A stretch of 55,670 nt of DNA from a virus. The translations under genes and the position numbers were made by a program. Positions within the stretch are counted from its first letter, which is position 1, and every line of letters starts with the position of its first letter. The stretch spans positions 1-55,670 of IMG/VR virus record IMGVR_UViG_3300030118_005064; one strand, given 5' to 3'. Under the pieces are notes generated by a model. It was not told the DNA's origin, did no database searches, and worked only from the letters and a program-made list of their open reading frames with translations. This document shows positions 38,579 through 47,009 of this stretch, in pieces.

Positions 38579-40930
38579 TTACCACCCGTATGTTTTGGGC
38601 ATCGCCGCCCCGCTTGCTCTCTCCAAGTCCCAGTCCAGTGCCTTGAAAATTGGCTTGAGTTTTGCTTTGATGAGTTTCTCCACCATCAAGTCGTAATTGA
38701 GTTTGAATCCGGCCAATTCGTCGGGCATTTCGTAAGCCACGACATCTATAGAAGGCATGCCGTCAGGCACACAACTGACATAAACCCAGTTCACACTGTC
38801 GCCCTCGCCGTAGTGCGCTTTTTCGGCCATCTGCTCGTTGTAGTAGCGTGCCGCTTTAACAGCACCCCCAGCGCCCTCAGCGTATTGTTCCAACCGCTTC
38901 TGCAACCTTGTCGTCGTAGCGATGTCCGAAGGTTCCACATCGCCTCGTCTGATGCGTTTGGCAAGCGGCCGGACCAGTTGGATGACTTCTTCTTCGGATG
39001 CACCTGTGCAGATGGCTGTCAGGACATCGTTCTCAAGGTTCTTTGAAATGGGAGCAAGCGTGCTGATTTTACCCCAGCGTGCGCTCTTGACTTTGCCCTC
39101 GTCCTCCGGTGGGAACGAACAGATGCCGTAGTAGAGATTCTTGCCACCTACAATCCAGTAGGGCATGTAGGCTTCAAACTCCACGAACAAGTGGTTGGCT
39201 TCGTGCTTGCGCTGAATGGTTTCGGTGAGGTGCTTGGCGAGCGCATGGGCTTCGTCAAACGGCACCTGCACGAACGCAGAGTCCGTGTGACCGTACAGTG
39301 CGTTGTAGCCAGCCGCTTCGGATTCTTCCATCAGCGCCTTGATGGCTTCACGCCCACAGGCAGTGATGGCTGATGCGATGTCAAAGTCGCACCAGCCCCA
39401 CCAGCCACTCGCGGTTGCCCCGTATAGACTGGCCATGACGCGCTTGACTGCCAGTTGAAGTGTATTCCAGCCGTTTCGCTCAGATTCGGTGGAAGCCTCT
39501 CGCATACGCTTTTTGTAGTCGTCTCTAACCTCAAACAGTTCGGTGACCATGCTCGGTAGCAAAGCAGAAACGCCTTGCCGCCAACAGGTGCCGTCAGGCA
39601 GTTGCCTGATGCCTTCTTCACCGGCCATGCTCTTTGGCACCTGCGTTTCCCACGACAGGTTATGGCTGAGAATAAGAGAAGGGTACAGCCCTTTGTAGTC
39701 CACACAGGCCACGCCCTCGTACCTGCCGGGGCGTGGTGGTGGGATGAACGCACCTTCGTACTCTTGCTTCTCTTGCATGGACTTGGACGGTGCTTTCCAC
39801 TCTGTTCTGCGTTGAAGCAGGCCTCGTGCAAACCGAGTGACATTGTGACATGAGCGGAAACTCACGCCACAGAACTCTTGTAGTGAGAGGAAGAAGTTCA
39901 GCACATGATTGTCCTCGTCAATGTGCTTCAAGAGGAAGGTGTCCACCATGCAGTAGTCCACATACTCGTCAAAGCGTTCAGTCCAACCTGTGTGAACATC
40001 CATGTCCAACTTGCCGCCGTAGCCGCAAACCCGTGCGATGGTGTCCAGTTTAAGGTTCTTCAACTGAGGCTTACCGCTGTCCTTCCACACACGCTCAAAT
40101 CCACTGCCGCTTCGCATCGGTGACGCCGTGTCAAAGCAGAGCCGACCGATGATGGGTTGGTCCACATAGTCGTACGAGCCCTTATTGGGTCGCAGAACTC
40201 TACCGAGCGGGCTGAGCCGCCGGAAGTTCTTGAGGCGCTTCGTAAGGTGAGGAAGGTCAGCCCACATGAGAGCGTGGGCTACGAAAATGTCAGGGTTGCA
40301 TTCATCCAAGTACGCAAGGAACGCATCGTGCATCTCTTGTTCTGAGCCGTACAGATGGCGTTCATAGGTTAGTGGGACTTGCTCCCCTTTGTGCTCGTAC
40401 TCCGTTGTCTTTTCTTCAACGAGGTGGTCGTGGTCGTACAGACCGTTAGGATTGTGCTTCTTCCAGCAAAACGAAACATGTCGGTTGTTGTAGTTGTCAA
40501 TGACAGCCATCACCGTGGTCTCGTGCGTCTTGGTGTCCCACTCAAGGTCAAAGTGCCACACCCGTGGTTTCCACTTGGGCATGACCTGCACTTCGTCAAT
40601 GAGGTAACGGTCTTGTAGGCTGAGGTCAGCCTCCCATGTCTTTGAGAAGCACTTCGCCAAGTCTCTCATGTCTCCCTGTCGGTAAGCGTAGACTTTGACC
40701 AACTTCTCTTCGGTCTTCAAAGCCTTGCCCGTATCATCAAGGTCAACGCAAGAACCGGGAAACTTGTCAAGAACACGGTCAATGTAACTGAGTGGGGTTC
40801 CGGCAGAAATCCAAAAGTAGGGTCGGAAGTCCGTGACGGTTTCTTCAATCAGGTTTCCTTCCGCATCACGCCACCTCTTGTAGATGTGGTCCGGCCCCTC
40901 GGGGTCAGGTCGGAAGGTATCAACAATCAC
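38579..40930 (-). CDS. Family B DNA polymerase
   Basis: A 783-aa replicative polymerase. Exonuclease motifs: HFDLEWD (126-132, DxE), a divergent Exo II AHALMWADLP (218-227, Asp kept) and Exo III DYCMVD (325-330). Polymerase motifs: A is CVDYKGLYPSL (409-419), B is KRVMASLYG (496-504, Ser-Leu-Tyr-Gly in place of NSxYG), C is YGHTDS (546-551). Motif C has His where nearly all relatives have the first Asp of DTD; the metal-binding second Asp remains. Both activities are therefore likely. It starts two bases after the clamp gene stop, so clamp and polymerase are co-expressed. Confidence 0.96.
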   Translation of the reverse strand: MIVDTFRPDPEGPDHIYKRWRDAEGNLIEETVTDFRPYFWISAGTPLSYIDRVLDKFPGSCVDLDDTGKALKTEEKLVKVYAYRQGDMRDLAKCFSKTWEADLSLQDRYLIDEVQVMPKWKPRVWHFDLEWDTKTHETTVMAVIDNYNNRHVSFCWKKHNPNGLYDHDHLVEEKTTEYEHKGEQVPLTYERHLYGSEQEMHDAFLAYLDECNPDIFVAHALMWADLPHLTKRLKNFRRLSPLGRVLRPNKGSYDYVDQPIIGRLCFDTASPMRSGSGFERVWKDSGKPQLKNLKLDTIARVCGYGGKLDMDVHTGWTERFDEYVDYCMVDTFLLKHIDEDNHVLNFFLSLQEFCGVSFRSCHNVTRFARGLLQRRTEWKAPSKSMQEKQEYEGAFIPPPRPGRYEGVACVDYKGLYPSLILSHNLSWETQVPKSMAGEEGIRQLPDGTCWRQGVSALLPSMVTELFEVRDDYKKRMREASTESERNGWNTLQLAVKRVMASLYGATASGWWGWCDFDIASAITACGREAIKALMEESEAAGYNALYGHTDSAFVQVPFDEAHALAKHLTETIQRKHEANHLFVEFEAYMPYWIVGGKNLYYGICSFPPEDEGKVKSARWGKISTLAPISKNLENDVLTAICTGASEEEVIQLVRPLAKRIRRGDVEPSDIATTTRLQKRLEQYAEGAGGAVKAARYYNEQMAEKAHYGEGDSVNWVYVSCVPDGMPSIDVVAYEMPDELAGFKLNYDLMVEKLIKAKLKPIFKALDWDLERASGAAMPKTYGW

Positions 40931-40932
40931 AG

Positions 40933-41694
40933 TCAGTCCTCCTCGTACTCTTGGTCAATGACGACCATCAGGAAGTTGCTTGTGGCTTGTTCAAGGATAA
41001 GCACGGTCTCGTCGCCAGTATGCAGTTCAAACTCACCGCTTGGTAGATTGGTGAGGAGTTCAGGGAGCCACTTGTCAAAGGCTGACCTAACCGACACGCC
41101 GTTTGATTCTACATGGCTGAGGTCAGCCTTGACGAACATTTTACCGGTAGCGGTAGAGCCGCCACGGATGATGAGTTCTTCACCATCCACATCAAACTCA
41201 GTCTTGCATGCAAACTTGTCGCCCAACACTTTCTTGAAACCGGTGGCGGGTTTCAGCGAGTCTGCTGAAACTCGTGCGTGGTGGGTCAACGGAATGTTGA
41301 ACCAAGTGCGCCACATGCTGTCCTGTGCATCGCTGATGGTCTTGGACATGAGTCCGACCTTTTTCTGCGACTCAATGTAAGAAGTCGTGGGGATTTGCAG
41401 ACTGGTGTTGCCGCATCGGATGTGGAGCGTGCCGGTCTTGCCTTCCTGTGTGAACGACAAGTCAGGGATTTTGCTGGTAGCCAAGAACGCCTTGACCTTC
41501 GGAATGTCGGAAATGTACAGGTTGCCGGGAACAGCATCACTGCATTCTACTTGTCGTGAGATGTAGTGCGTGCTTTTGGCCACAGCCGCATGCACTGAGT
41601 CTCGGTTGACCGTGATGGCGATGTCCATCAAGTCCTTACCAAACGAACTCAAGAACGAGTTCAACTTGTCTCGTGTAATGCTGAACGATGTCAT
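40933..41694 (-). CDS. PCNA-like sliding clamp
   Basis: A 253-aa protein with the length and layout of a PCNA subunit: two similar beta-rich halves, an N-terminal helix (TRDKLNSFLSSFGKDLMDI) and a C-terminal closing strand with an acidic tail (NFLMVVIDQEYEED). Identity to cellular PCNA is low and the interdomain loop is not obvious, so the assignment relies on fold pattern, position just before the polymerase, and presence of an RFC gene. It should trimerise around DNA and tether the polymerase. The ATG at 41694 follows GAGGTG; the gene has its own 136-bp upstream region. Confidence 0.75.
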   Translation of the reverse strand: MTSFSITRDKLNSFLSSFGKDLMDIAITVNRDSVHAAVAKSTHYISRQVECSDAVPGNLYISDIPKVKAFLATSKIPDLSFTQEGKTGTLHIRCGNTSLQIPTTSYIESQKKVGLMSKTISDAQDSMWRTWFNIPLTHHARVSADSLKPATGFKKVLGDKFACKTEFDVDGEELIIRGGSTATGKMFVKADLSHVESNGVSVRSAFDKWLPELLTNLPSGEFELHTGDETVLILEQATSNFLMVVIDQEYEED

Positions 41695-41830
41695 GGTTTC
41701 ACCTCACTCGGCGGGGAAAACGAGTCATAGTGCAAACGCCCATGAGATATAGTGTGACAGTTTGCGCTACTATGCCATTTTGACCTATATTCTCGTTTTT
41801 ACTGGCAAAACCCCTGTGAGTCGTTTTCGC
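41695..41830 (-). promoter_or_regulatory. Noncoding control region upstream of clamp; possible operator or origin
   Basis: This is the longest noncoding stretch of the minus-strand module. On the minus strand CACTATATCTC (41754-41744) is a TATA-like box ~50 bases before the clamp ATG. It lies in the loop of an imperfect inverted repeat: CATAGTGCAAAC (41726-41737) against GTTTGC-GCT-ACTATG (41760-41774). Near-copies of GAAAACGA(G/C)TCA occur at 41716-41727 and, inverted, at 41817-41828, with a partial copy at 41792-41800. A regulator could bind here, or replication could start here. Confidence 0.5.
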
Positions 41831-42901
41831 TCAGAGCACCCCTGCGTCTCGTAGTTCAGGCAATCCGTACCACTGTGCGTCCTCGCCCTTTTTGGTGACG
41901 AAGTAGAGGCGCTCTTGGTTGAGAAGGTTTGGGTTGGTCTTGCTCTTGTAGAACTCAGCCGTGTACCGGGTTTCGCCGGTCAGGGCACCGTCGTTGTTGC
42001 GAACCGGCTTGGCTCGCATCCACACAATTTGGAACAAGTCCTTGTTGGCAGATTTCTCCCACACGATTTTGAAACCGTCATGGCTCAACAGCCCGTCGTC
42101 GGGCTTGAGGTGGGTCTCCCAGTACACATCCACACCGAGGCGGTTGAGTTTCTGACAGATGGCTGTCAGTTGCTTGAACCGAGTGGAACGAATGCTCCAG
42201 TTCCAACCAATCTCTGAGTTGAGTTTGGCGTGGCTGGCTTCCACGGCGTCGGTGGCTTTCATGTCAAGGTCGTAGATTTTCATGCAGTTGACGCACATCT
42301 CGTCGTATTGGTCAACGCCAGTGACGATGAACGACTTGAGAAGTTGCCCTTCGTAGCCGGGTTGTGCCTGTCGCTCTGCGTATTCAACGGCAAACTTGCC
42401 AATCTCCATGGCACGGTTGTAAGACGCCAAGTAGTTGTACGCTGTCTTGTCTTCTTGTTGCATCACCCACGGCGAGAAAATACGGATGTTGGTGTTGCCA
42501 TCGTAGTGAGCCTGCTTGCAGGACAATCCGCCGTTGTCGTGGTCAAGAACAATGCACAAGCCATCAGGGTGCTTGTGAGCGTGAGCGTCCATGAGGACGC
42601 CGGTCTTTCCTGTTCCTTCATGTCCAACAGCGGCGAGGAAGGTAGAACTCGGTGCAATCTCAGGAGGATGCGCCTGTGCTTCCATCTCGGATGCGATGTC
42701 GGGGAAACTGCTGATGAACTCGGAGGAGGACACGACGATTCCTGTTTTCACAGTCGTCGGCTCTCCAGCGAGGCCCAGCAGTTGCTCCTGCGCCGCTTGG
42801 ACGGGCACCGTCTGTTGTTCTTGAATCTCAGCGAGCGTTTCCGTCTTCACTGGATTCTTGTTGCTTGCTTCGTTGTTTTCTGCCAATGCTTCCCAACTCA
42901 T
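41831..42901 (-). CDS. RecA-like ATPase (RadA/Sak4-type)
   Basis: A 356-aa P-loop ATPase. After a disordered Gln/Glu-rich N-terminus (residues 1-50), Walker A is VGHEGTGKTG (92-101), a VLDHDNGG strand follows, and Walker B is FIVTGVDQYDEM (~183-194). A 'YWETHLKP' strand later may act as sensor. The pattern matches RecA-fold recombinases and the Sak4-type annealing proteins common in viruses; no N-terminal RadA zinc or HhH domain is present. Likely roles are strand exchange or annealing in recombination-dependent replication. ATG 42901 has GAGGTG eight bases upstream; GTG 42910 lies inside that signal. Confidence 0.7.
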   Translation of the reverse strand: MSWEALAENNEASNKNPVKTETLAEIQEQQTVPVQAAQEQLLGLAGEPTTVKTGIVVSSSEFISSFPDIASEMEAQAHPPEIAPSSTFLAAVGHEGTGKTGVLMDAHAHKHPDGLCIVLDHDNGGLSCKQAHYDGNTNIRIFSPWVMQQEDKTAYNYLASYNRAMEIGKFAVEYAERQAQPGYEGQLLKSFIVTGVDQYDEMCVNCMKIYDLDMKATDAVEASHAKLNSEIGWNWSIRSTRFKQLTAICQKLNRLGVDVYWETHLKPDDGLLSHDGFKIVWEKSANKDLFQIVWMRAKPVRNNDGALTGETRYTAEFYKSKTNPNLLNQERLYFVTKKGEDAQWYGLPELRDAGVL

Positions 42902-42902
42902 T

Positions 42903-44147
42903 TTATTCACCTCGGAATTGATTCAAACTTGTGTCTCCCACGCCGCCCGCTGGACGAGCAGTTCGTGGAGGAATGTAGATGCCGAGAGCCGACATGGAAG
43001 GTTGCATCTCGTTTTGATACGGTCGCAACTTGAGGCGACCTACAACAATCACGCTGGTTTTCTCGTTGTAAGGGCGGACATTTCCGTTGACATCCGTGTA
43101 GTGAAACACATTGTCACGGTCGTGCATGGTGCCTGAAACCCACACGGTCACGGGCTCAACGCCCTGTCCGTAGATTTGTAGACGGTAAGAGCGGCCGGTC
43201 GGGTCGTACTCGCTGTCCATCGGGTCTCGGTTGAGGTAGGTCACAAGTCCTCTTGTGACCACGATGGGGTTGAGTGTCATGCCGTTGGCCGTGGTGATTT
43301 TGCGCTCGGGGTGAGCCTCAAGGAGTTCGCCAAGAGGCACATACTCGTTGTGCATTTTGCCGTTGACAAGCAGACGCTCAGCGCTGAACGCTTGACGCAA
43401 GTTCTCAGGGAGCCAACTGTCCGTGTACTCCACGGTCTCATGGAAGTTGTTGTTGGTGTAGAGTGTGTCAGCGCCAGCCTTGGTTGGCTCAATCACATGA
43501 ATGCGAGCCGCTGTCCACTGAGTGTAGTTGGCCTCCATGGCCTTGCCTTGGAGGTTGACACGCCACATCTGAATGTCGCTCCCACCTTCTCGTGAGCCTA
43601 AAAAGTAAGCGGCCTTGCTGAAACTGGTCGGCATGACCGGCTTCACCTTGCCGTCTCGGTTGGTGAGAAGGCAGAGAATCATGTCGTTGTACTCAAAGCC
43701 AAACCAAGGCAGGTCGCTTCCGTTGACCCGCTCATCAGTGGCGTTGCCGTTGATGCACCACTTACCTTCTTTGGCAGTGAGAACACCGATGAGTCCGTCG
43801 TTGATGGCTTTGTCTCGGTTGTTTCGGAACATGTTCATCGCCTTGTCGTACATGCTCTTTCGGTTGTCTCGTGGCTCGTCTTCCGTGCCAACGAACATGC
43901 CGACATAGGTCACGGTGTCACGCTGACGACCGGCGCTTGCGTTTCGGGTTTCAACAACGAATTGTTCACACCATTGGCTGAGGTAGAACGGGTCTTCGCT
44001 GAAAGGGTCTTCAACCATGAACTCTTCTTTCAACCACTCGTGAAACTTGTTTGCCGCCTCACCGACCTTGATTCCGAACTTCTCAGCGTAACCGTTGAGT
44101 TTTTCCAGTACATCTTCGGGGTAACTTTTTCCTTCTTCCATTTTCAT
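42903..44147 (-). CDS. Replication-module protein, possible RPA/SSB-like ssDNA-binding protein
   Basis: A 414-aa protein with no cysteine pairs or Walker motifs. The first ~45 residues form a helical domain (KLNGYAEKFGIKVGEAANKF). Downstream segments look like OB-fold strands (VTYVGMFVGTEDEPRDNR; YRLQIYGQGVEPVTVWVSG; SVIVVGRLKLRPYQNEMQP), and the C-terminal tail is Gly/Pro/Arg-rich. Its place between clamp loader and RecA-like ATPase, its abundance of aromatic residues and its length suggest an RPA-like ssDNA-binding protein. This is inference. It starts with an ATGA overlap with the clamp loader stop. Confidence 0.4.
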   Translation of the reverse strand: MKMEEGKSYPEDVLEKLNGYAEKFGIKVGEAANKFHEWLKEEFMVEDPFSEDPFYLSQWCEQFVVETRNASAGRQRDTVTYVGMFVGTEDEPRDNRKSMYDKAMNMFRNNRDKAINDGLIGVLTAKEGKWCINGNATDERVNGSDLPWFGFEYNDMILCLLTNRDGKVKPVMPTSFSKAAYFLGSREGGSDIQMWRVNLQGKAMEANYTQWTAARIHVIEPTKAGADTLYTNNNFHETVEYTDSWLPENLRQAFSAERLLVNGKMHNEYVPLGELLEAHPERKITTANGMTLNPIVVTRGLVTYLNRDPMDSEYDPTGRSYRLQIYGQGVEPVTVWVSGTMHDRDNVFHYTDVNGNVRPYNEKTSVIVVGRLKLRPYQNEMQPSMSALGIYIPPRTARPAGGVGDTSLNQFRGE

Positions 44148-45070
44148 TTCTCCTTGTTTTTCTTCAACTTTGCCACAAAGTATTCCACAAACGACAAGTC
44201 ATCGTCGGGCCACTGTGTGGACAAGACAGCAAACTCGCCGTATGTGAGCATGAAGTTGTGCCAGTCGTCTTCGCTTTCCATGAGCGGTTTGGCACGATAG
44301 CGGAGTCCTTGCAGGACGCCAAAGCGTGACTGTCCCGACTCCAGTGCTTGGGTCAGGTACGCAGTCACTTTGGGGAAATCGCTCCCCATGAGATTGAGAG
44401 CGGCCTTGTTGAGATATGAAGTGTCTCGTCGGATGCTTTCTGCGAGAGCGGCGGGCTCTTTTGGAATACTTTCCAAAGTATCAATCGCCTTTCTCAGCGA
44501 GCCGCCTGTAGATTTGATGAGGTGTGGTAGGTGCTCCTTCCACTCTTGCGGTAGGCTTTCCCGGTCAATAATGAACTCCAAGCGACCTGTGTTCTCATGG
44601 TCTATTGGCTTGAAGAAGAAAGTCAGGCATCGGTCACGGATGGCGCTGTGAATAGGACCGATGTCGTTGGCCGTGAGAATGAACACGGTGGTGCCATGAC
44701 TTTCCTCCATGATTTGGCGGAGCGCCTTTTGAGCAGGAGTGGTCGTGCTCTCAAACTCGTCCATGAACTCAATGCGACGAGCCACGCCGAGCCCCTTTCG
44801 CTTGCTAATTTGTTTCAGTTCACGCACAGCATCAATGCCTCTGTCGTCGCTGGCATTGGTGACACGGAAGTTCATTGGGTCAAAGAACTCGCCGAGCAAA
44901 TCCTTAGCCAGTGCGTAGGCCGCACTGGTCTTGCCGACACCGGGAGGTCCGACCAAGAGAATGTTGGCCGGGCACGAGTCAATGTCCCAAGTCTTGGCAG
45001 ACTTAAGGAACTCGTCGCACCCCGTCAAATCATCCAAAGTGGATGGTCGGTACTTCTCTCTCAGGTTCAT
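44144..45070 (-). CDS. Replication factor C small subunit (clamp loader)
   Basis: A 308-aa AAA+ clamp loader subunit. Hallmarks: LREKYRPSTLDDLTG at the N-terminus, Walker A GPPGVGKTSA (41-50), NASDDRGID (~73-81), Walker B with FMDEFEST (~102-109), sensor-1 FILTAND (~130-136) and the IRDRC (SRC-type) arginine finger (~143-147), then a helical collar. It would load the PCNA-like clamp on primed DNA. No RFC large subunit is seen in the window, so the complex may be a homopentamer or use host RFC-L. The 32-bp repeat promoter element lies immediately upstream. Confidence 0.95.
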   Translation of the reverse strand: MNLREKYRPSTLDDLTGCDEFLKSAKTWDIDSCPANILLVGPPGVGKTSAAYALAKDLLGEFFDPMNFRVTNASDDRGIDAVRELKQISKRKGLGVARRIEFMDEFESTTTPAQKALRQIMEESHGTTVFILTANDIGPIHSAIRDRCLTFFFKPIDHENTGRLEFIIDRESLPQEWKEHLPHLIKSTGGSLRKAIDTLESIPKEPAALAESIRRDTSYLNKAALNLMGSDFPKVTAYLTQALESGQSRFGVLQGLRYRAKPLMESEDDWHNFMLTYGEFAVLSTQWPDDDLSFVEYFVAKLKKNKEK

Positions 45071-45081
45071 TCAGAATCGCT

Positions 45082-45113
45082 CCATTTCCTTTATTGTCAG
45101 TTTAAAAGGACTT
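45082..45113 (-). repeat. 32-bp repeated promoter element, copy 1
   Basis: These 32 bases are identical to 52881-52912, in the same orientation. Read on the minus strand they contain CCTTTTAAACTG, an archaeal BRE/TATA-like core (TTTTAAA at 45107-45101), 31 bases before the clamp loader ATG. The match stops abruptly on both sides. The element sits in the 47-base gap between the ligase-like gene and the clamp loader gene, so it probably starts a transcript for clamp loader and downstream replication genes. Confidence 0.75.
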
Positions 45114-45117
45114 CATG

Positions 45118-46578
45118 TCAGGCACTCATTTCTATGAGGTCAGTCAACTGAGATACATCACTGTACCCCAGCCCATCGTCAAGGTAGCGGATGTCCGCTT
45201 TTCCTAAAGTCAGGTCGCTCAGTGAAAATTCACTGAGTTCAACGACAACAACCATGGCGTACTCATCAACAGGAATCCAATCCTGACCGGCAAGTACGCC
45301 TTGGTGGGCAAGTCGCTGACGCATGTGCTGAGCAACTTCCACACTTAATTGCAACTGTCCAATTTCATAGGTTTCATACCCGTCCATGGCGGACAGGCGA
45401 ACATGAGTTTCAAACGCTTCATCACGACGCACCGCAGTGACGAGCAGGCGAATGTGAAAGGCGTCTTTGAGAATGACCCAGCCGCCTACATTTCCGAGGC
45501 GGACAGGGCCGGTGGACAACAGTCGCAACCGTTCATCGTCCTCCAGCGTCTCAAGCAAATAGTTGAAATCGGTGTTGGTGGGTACAAACTTACCTACCTT
45601 GACCGGAGCCTTGAGACTGAGGTTTCCCAGCAAAGCGGCTCTGTCTTTGTAGTCCTGCTTGTAGATGTCCCAGTCGTTGCCGACTGCGTACACATCGGTC
45701 ATGTTCGTGACAACACTGCCGTCCATCTCCACCTCAAAGACAGCCTCTGTCTCTGCGTAGGGGAGCATGGACTCTGACATTTTGCCGAACACTTGCTTGT
45801 GCCGGTTGTAGAGAACGCCCTTGAATGTCCCTTTCGGGAACTCGGTGATGTGTAGATAGCGCCGGTCGCCTGATACAACCTCAGCGTACACATCCTCCGG
45901 CGTGGTCATTTTGTCCCACGCCTTGTAGATGGGGCCGAGGAAAGGCTGGCCCGGTTGCATGGTCCGCACTTCCATGTCCTGCGTGTCACCGTACAGACGC
46001 TGAATGATTTCAGCAGGCGACATGGTTTGGAGCATGACATTGATGGATTGCAGGCTCTGTGCGCCACGGTCGGTAGCGTACGAAACAGCCTGCAAAAAAC
46101 GGTTGACTGGCATGGGAGGGCGTTCATCTGTCGCCCTGCCCCAAAACAACAGTGCCTCTTTCTCATTCATTTTGCTGGCAATTTGAAAGAAGCCTTCGTC
46201 CTTGATTCTCGCCATGAGGTTGAGCGCTTGCTTAACGGTCAGCCCTTGACCGCCGTACTCTGCTGACTCCAGTGCCAGCATGGGGACGACGGGCTTGCCT
46301 GCCATTGATTCGTCCCACACCAGTGGAGAGATGGACAACTTCTTGCAGATGTCCTCCCGTAGTTCGTGGAACGAAATGAACTGCCGCTGGTACTTGGAAT
46401 ACTCGGGGTAGTACATGTCAATCAGTTGGGAACTATCGTCAATTGAGTTATTCACACCTTGGCGAATCAAGTCAACGATTCGCCTGAAATACTTGGAACG
46501 CTCTTCGGCGTCCGTCATGTAGAAGCGGTAGAAGTTTCGCAAGCCTTCTGCGATGTTTGCCGCCTCAGCCAGTAACAT
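45118..46578 (-). CDS. Divergent protein, possibly ATP-dependent DNA ligase-like
   Basis: A 486-aa protein. The N-terminal ~180 residues are helical (IVDLIRQGVNN, LIDMYYPEYSKYQ, LTVKQALNLMARI) as in the DNA-binding domain of archaeal ligases. The middle has HITEFPKGTFKGVLYNRHKQ (~245-264), a loose match to the nucleotidyl-transfer Lys region, then AVFEVEMDGSVV and YKDRAALLGNL, resembling ligase motifs III-IIIa, and GWVILKDAF, resembling EGVVLKD of motif IV. The C-terminal ~110 residues could be an OB-fold. The exact KxDG motif is not present, so activity is uncertain. The replication-operon context favours a ligase. Confidence 0.4.
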   Translation of the reverse strand: MLLAEAANIAEGLRNFYRFYMTDAEERSKYFRRIVDLIRQGVNNSIDDSSQLIDMYYPEYSKYQRQFISFHELREDICKKLSISPLVWDESMAGKPVVPMLALESAEYGGQGLTVKQALNLMARIKDEGFFQIASKMNEKEALLFWGRATDERPPMPVNRFLQAVSYATDRGAQSLQSINVMLQTMSPAEIIQRLYGDTQDMEVRTMQPGQPFLGPIYKAWDKMTTPEDVYAEVVSGDRRYLHITEFPKGTFKGVLYNRHKQVFGKMSESMLPYAETEAVFEVEMDGSVVTNMTDVYAVGNDWDIYKQDYKDRAALLGNLSLKAPVKVGKFVPTNTDFNYLLETLEDDERLRLLSTGPVRLGNVGGWVILKDAFHIRLLVTAVRRDEAFETHVRLSAMDGYETYEIGQLQLSVEVAQHMRQRLAHQGVLAGQDWIPVDEYAMVVVVELSEFSLSDLTLGKADIRYLDDGLGYSDVSQLTDLIEMSA

Positions 46579-46840
46579 CTGTTTCCCTCAGTTTTTGGAG
46601 GGTATGCTGGATTGCTTTCGCCAGTGAATCGGCGTCCTCAAGACTCAGCCTCAAACCCTCTCTCGTGAAGCCTTCGCCTTTGGGATGTTCAACGGTGCGT
46701 CGGATGCGAATGTCAATTTTGGGCTCGGCATCGCCTTTGGGGTCAGCCACGCTCATGACTGCTTCGGCCTTGCCACGCCACCGTATCGTAGTGGCTGGCA
46801 CACGCCAGCGAATCTCTTGGTCAAAGCCACGGTTACTCAC
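46565..46840 (-). CDS. Hypothetical protein, 91 aa
   Basis: An unrecognised basic protein beginning at GTG 46840 (VSNRGFDQEIRWRVPATTIR), inside the 3' end of the preceding zinc gene. Beta-type strands (AEAVMSVADPKGD, KIDIRIRRTVEH) are followed by a C-terminal helix (LEDADSLAKAIQHTLQKL). Starting further upstream in the same frame would read through the zinc-protein gene in the wrong frame, so the short form is preferred. Its end overlaps the ligase-like gene start by 14 nt. Confidence 0.6.
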   Translation of the reverse strand: MSNRGFDQEIRWRVPATTIRWRGKAEAVMSVADPKGDAEPKIDIRIRRTVEHPKGEGFTREGLRLSLEDADSLAKAIQHTLQKLRETDVTG

Positions 46841-47009
46841 CGGAATCACACCCCTCACACTCGCACAATTCAAGGGCTTCGTAGCACAAAAAGCACCAAC
46901 CTTCTTTCCAAGCAAGGAAGTGTGGGCAAGTCTTGTATGCGTCGTCATCCCTTCTTCCTTCGTCGCAGTGACCACAGGTATGCCCTTCGTATTTGTCTGT
47001 GTCAAACAT
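46833..47009 (-). CDS. 58-aa Cys-rich zinc protein
   Basis: Starts MFDTDKYEGHTCGHCDEG with GGAGGGAAAGAAG directly upstream. It contains CGHC, a lone Cys in KTCPHF, CFLC and CECEGC, enough ligands for two zinc ions in 58 residues. Acidic overall. It overlaps the upstream gene end by 8 nt and the downstream gene start by 8 nt. Function unknown; one of a series of similar microproteins in this operon. Confidence 0.7.
   Translation of the reverse strand: MFDTDKYEGHTCGHCDEGRRDDDAYKTCPHFLAWKEGWCFLCYEALELCECEGCDSGE

Noticed and set aside
42230-43033. 267-aa plus-strand frame opposite the RecA-like gene
   Set aside because: Antisense shadow of a gene with clear Walker motifs.
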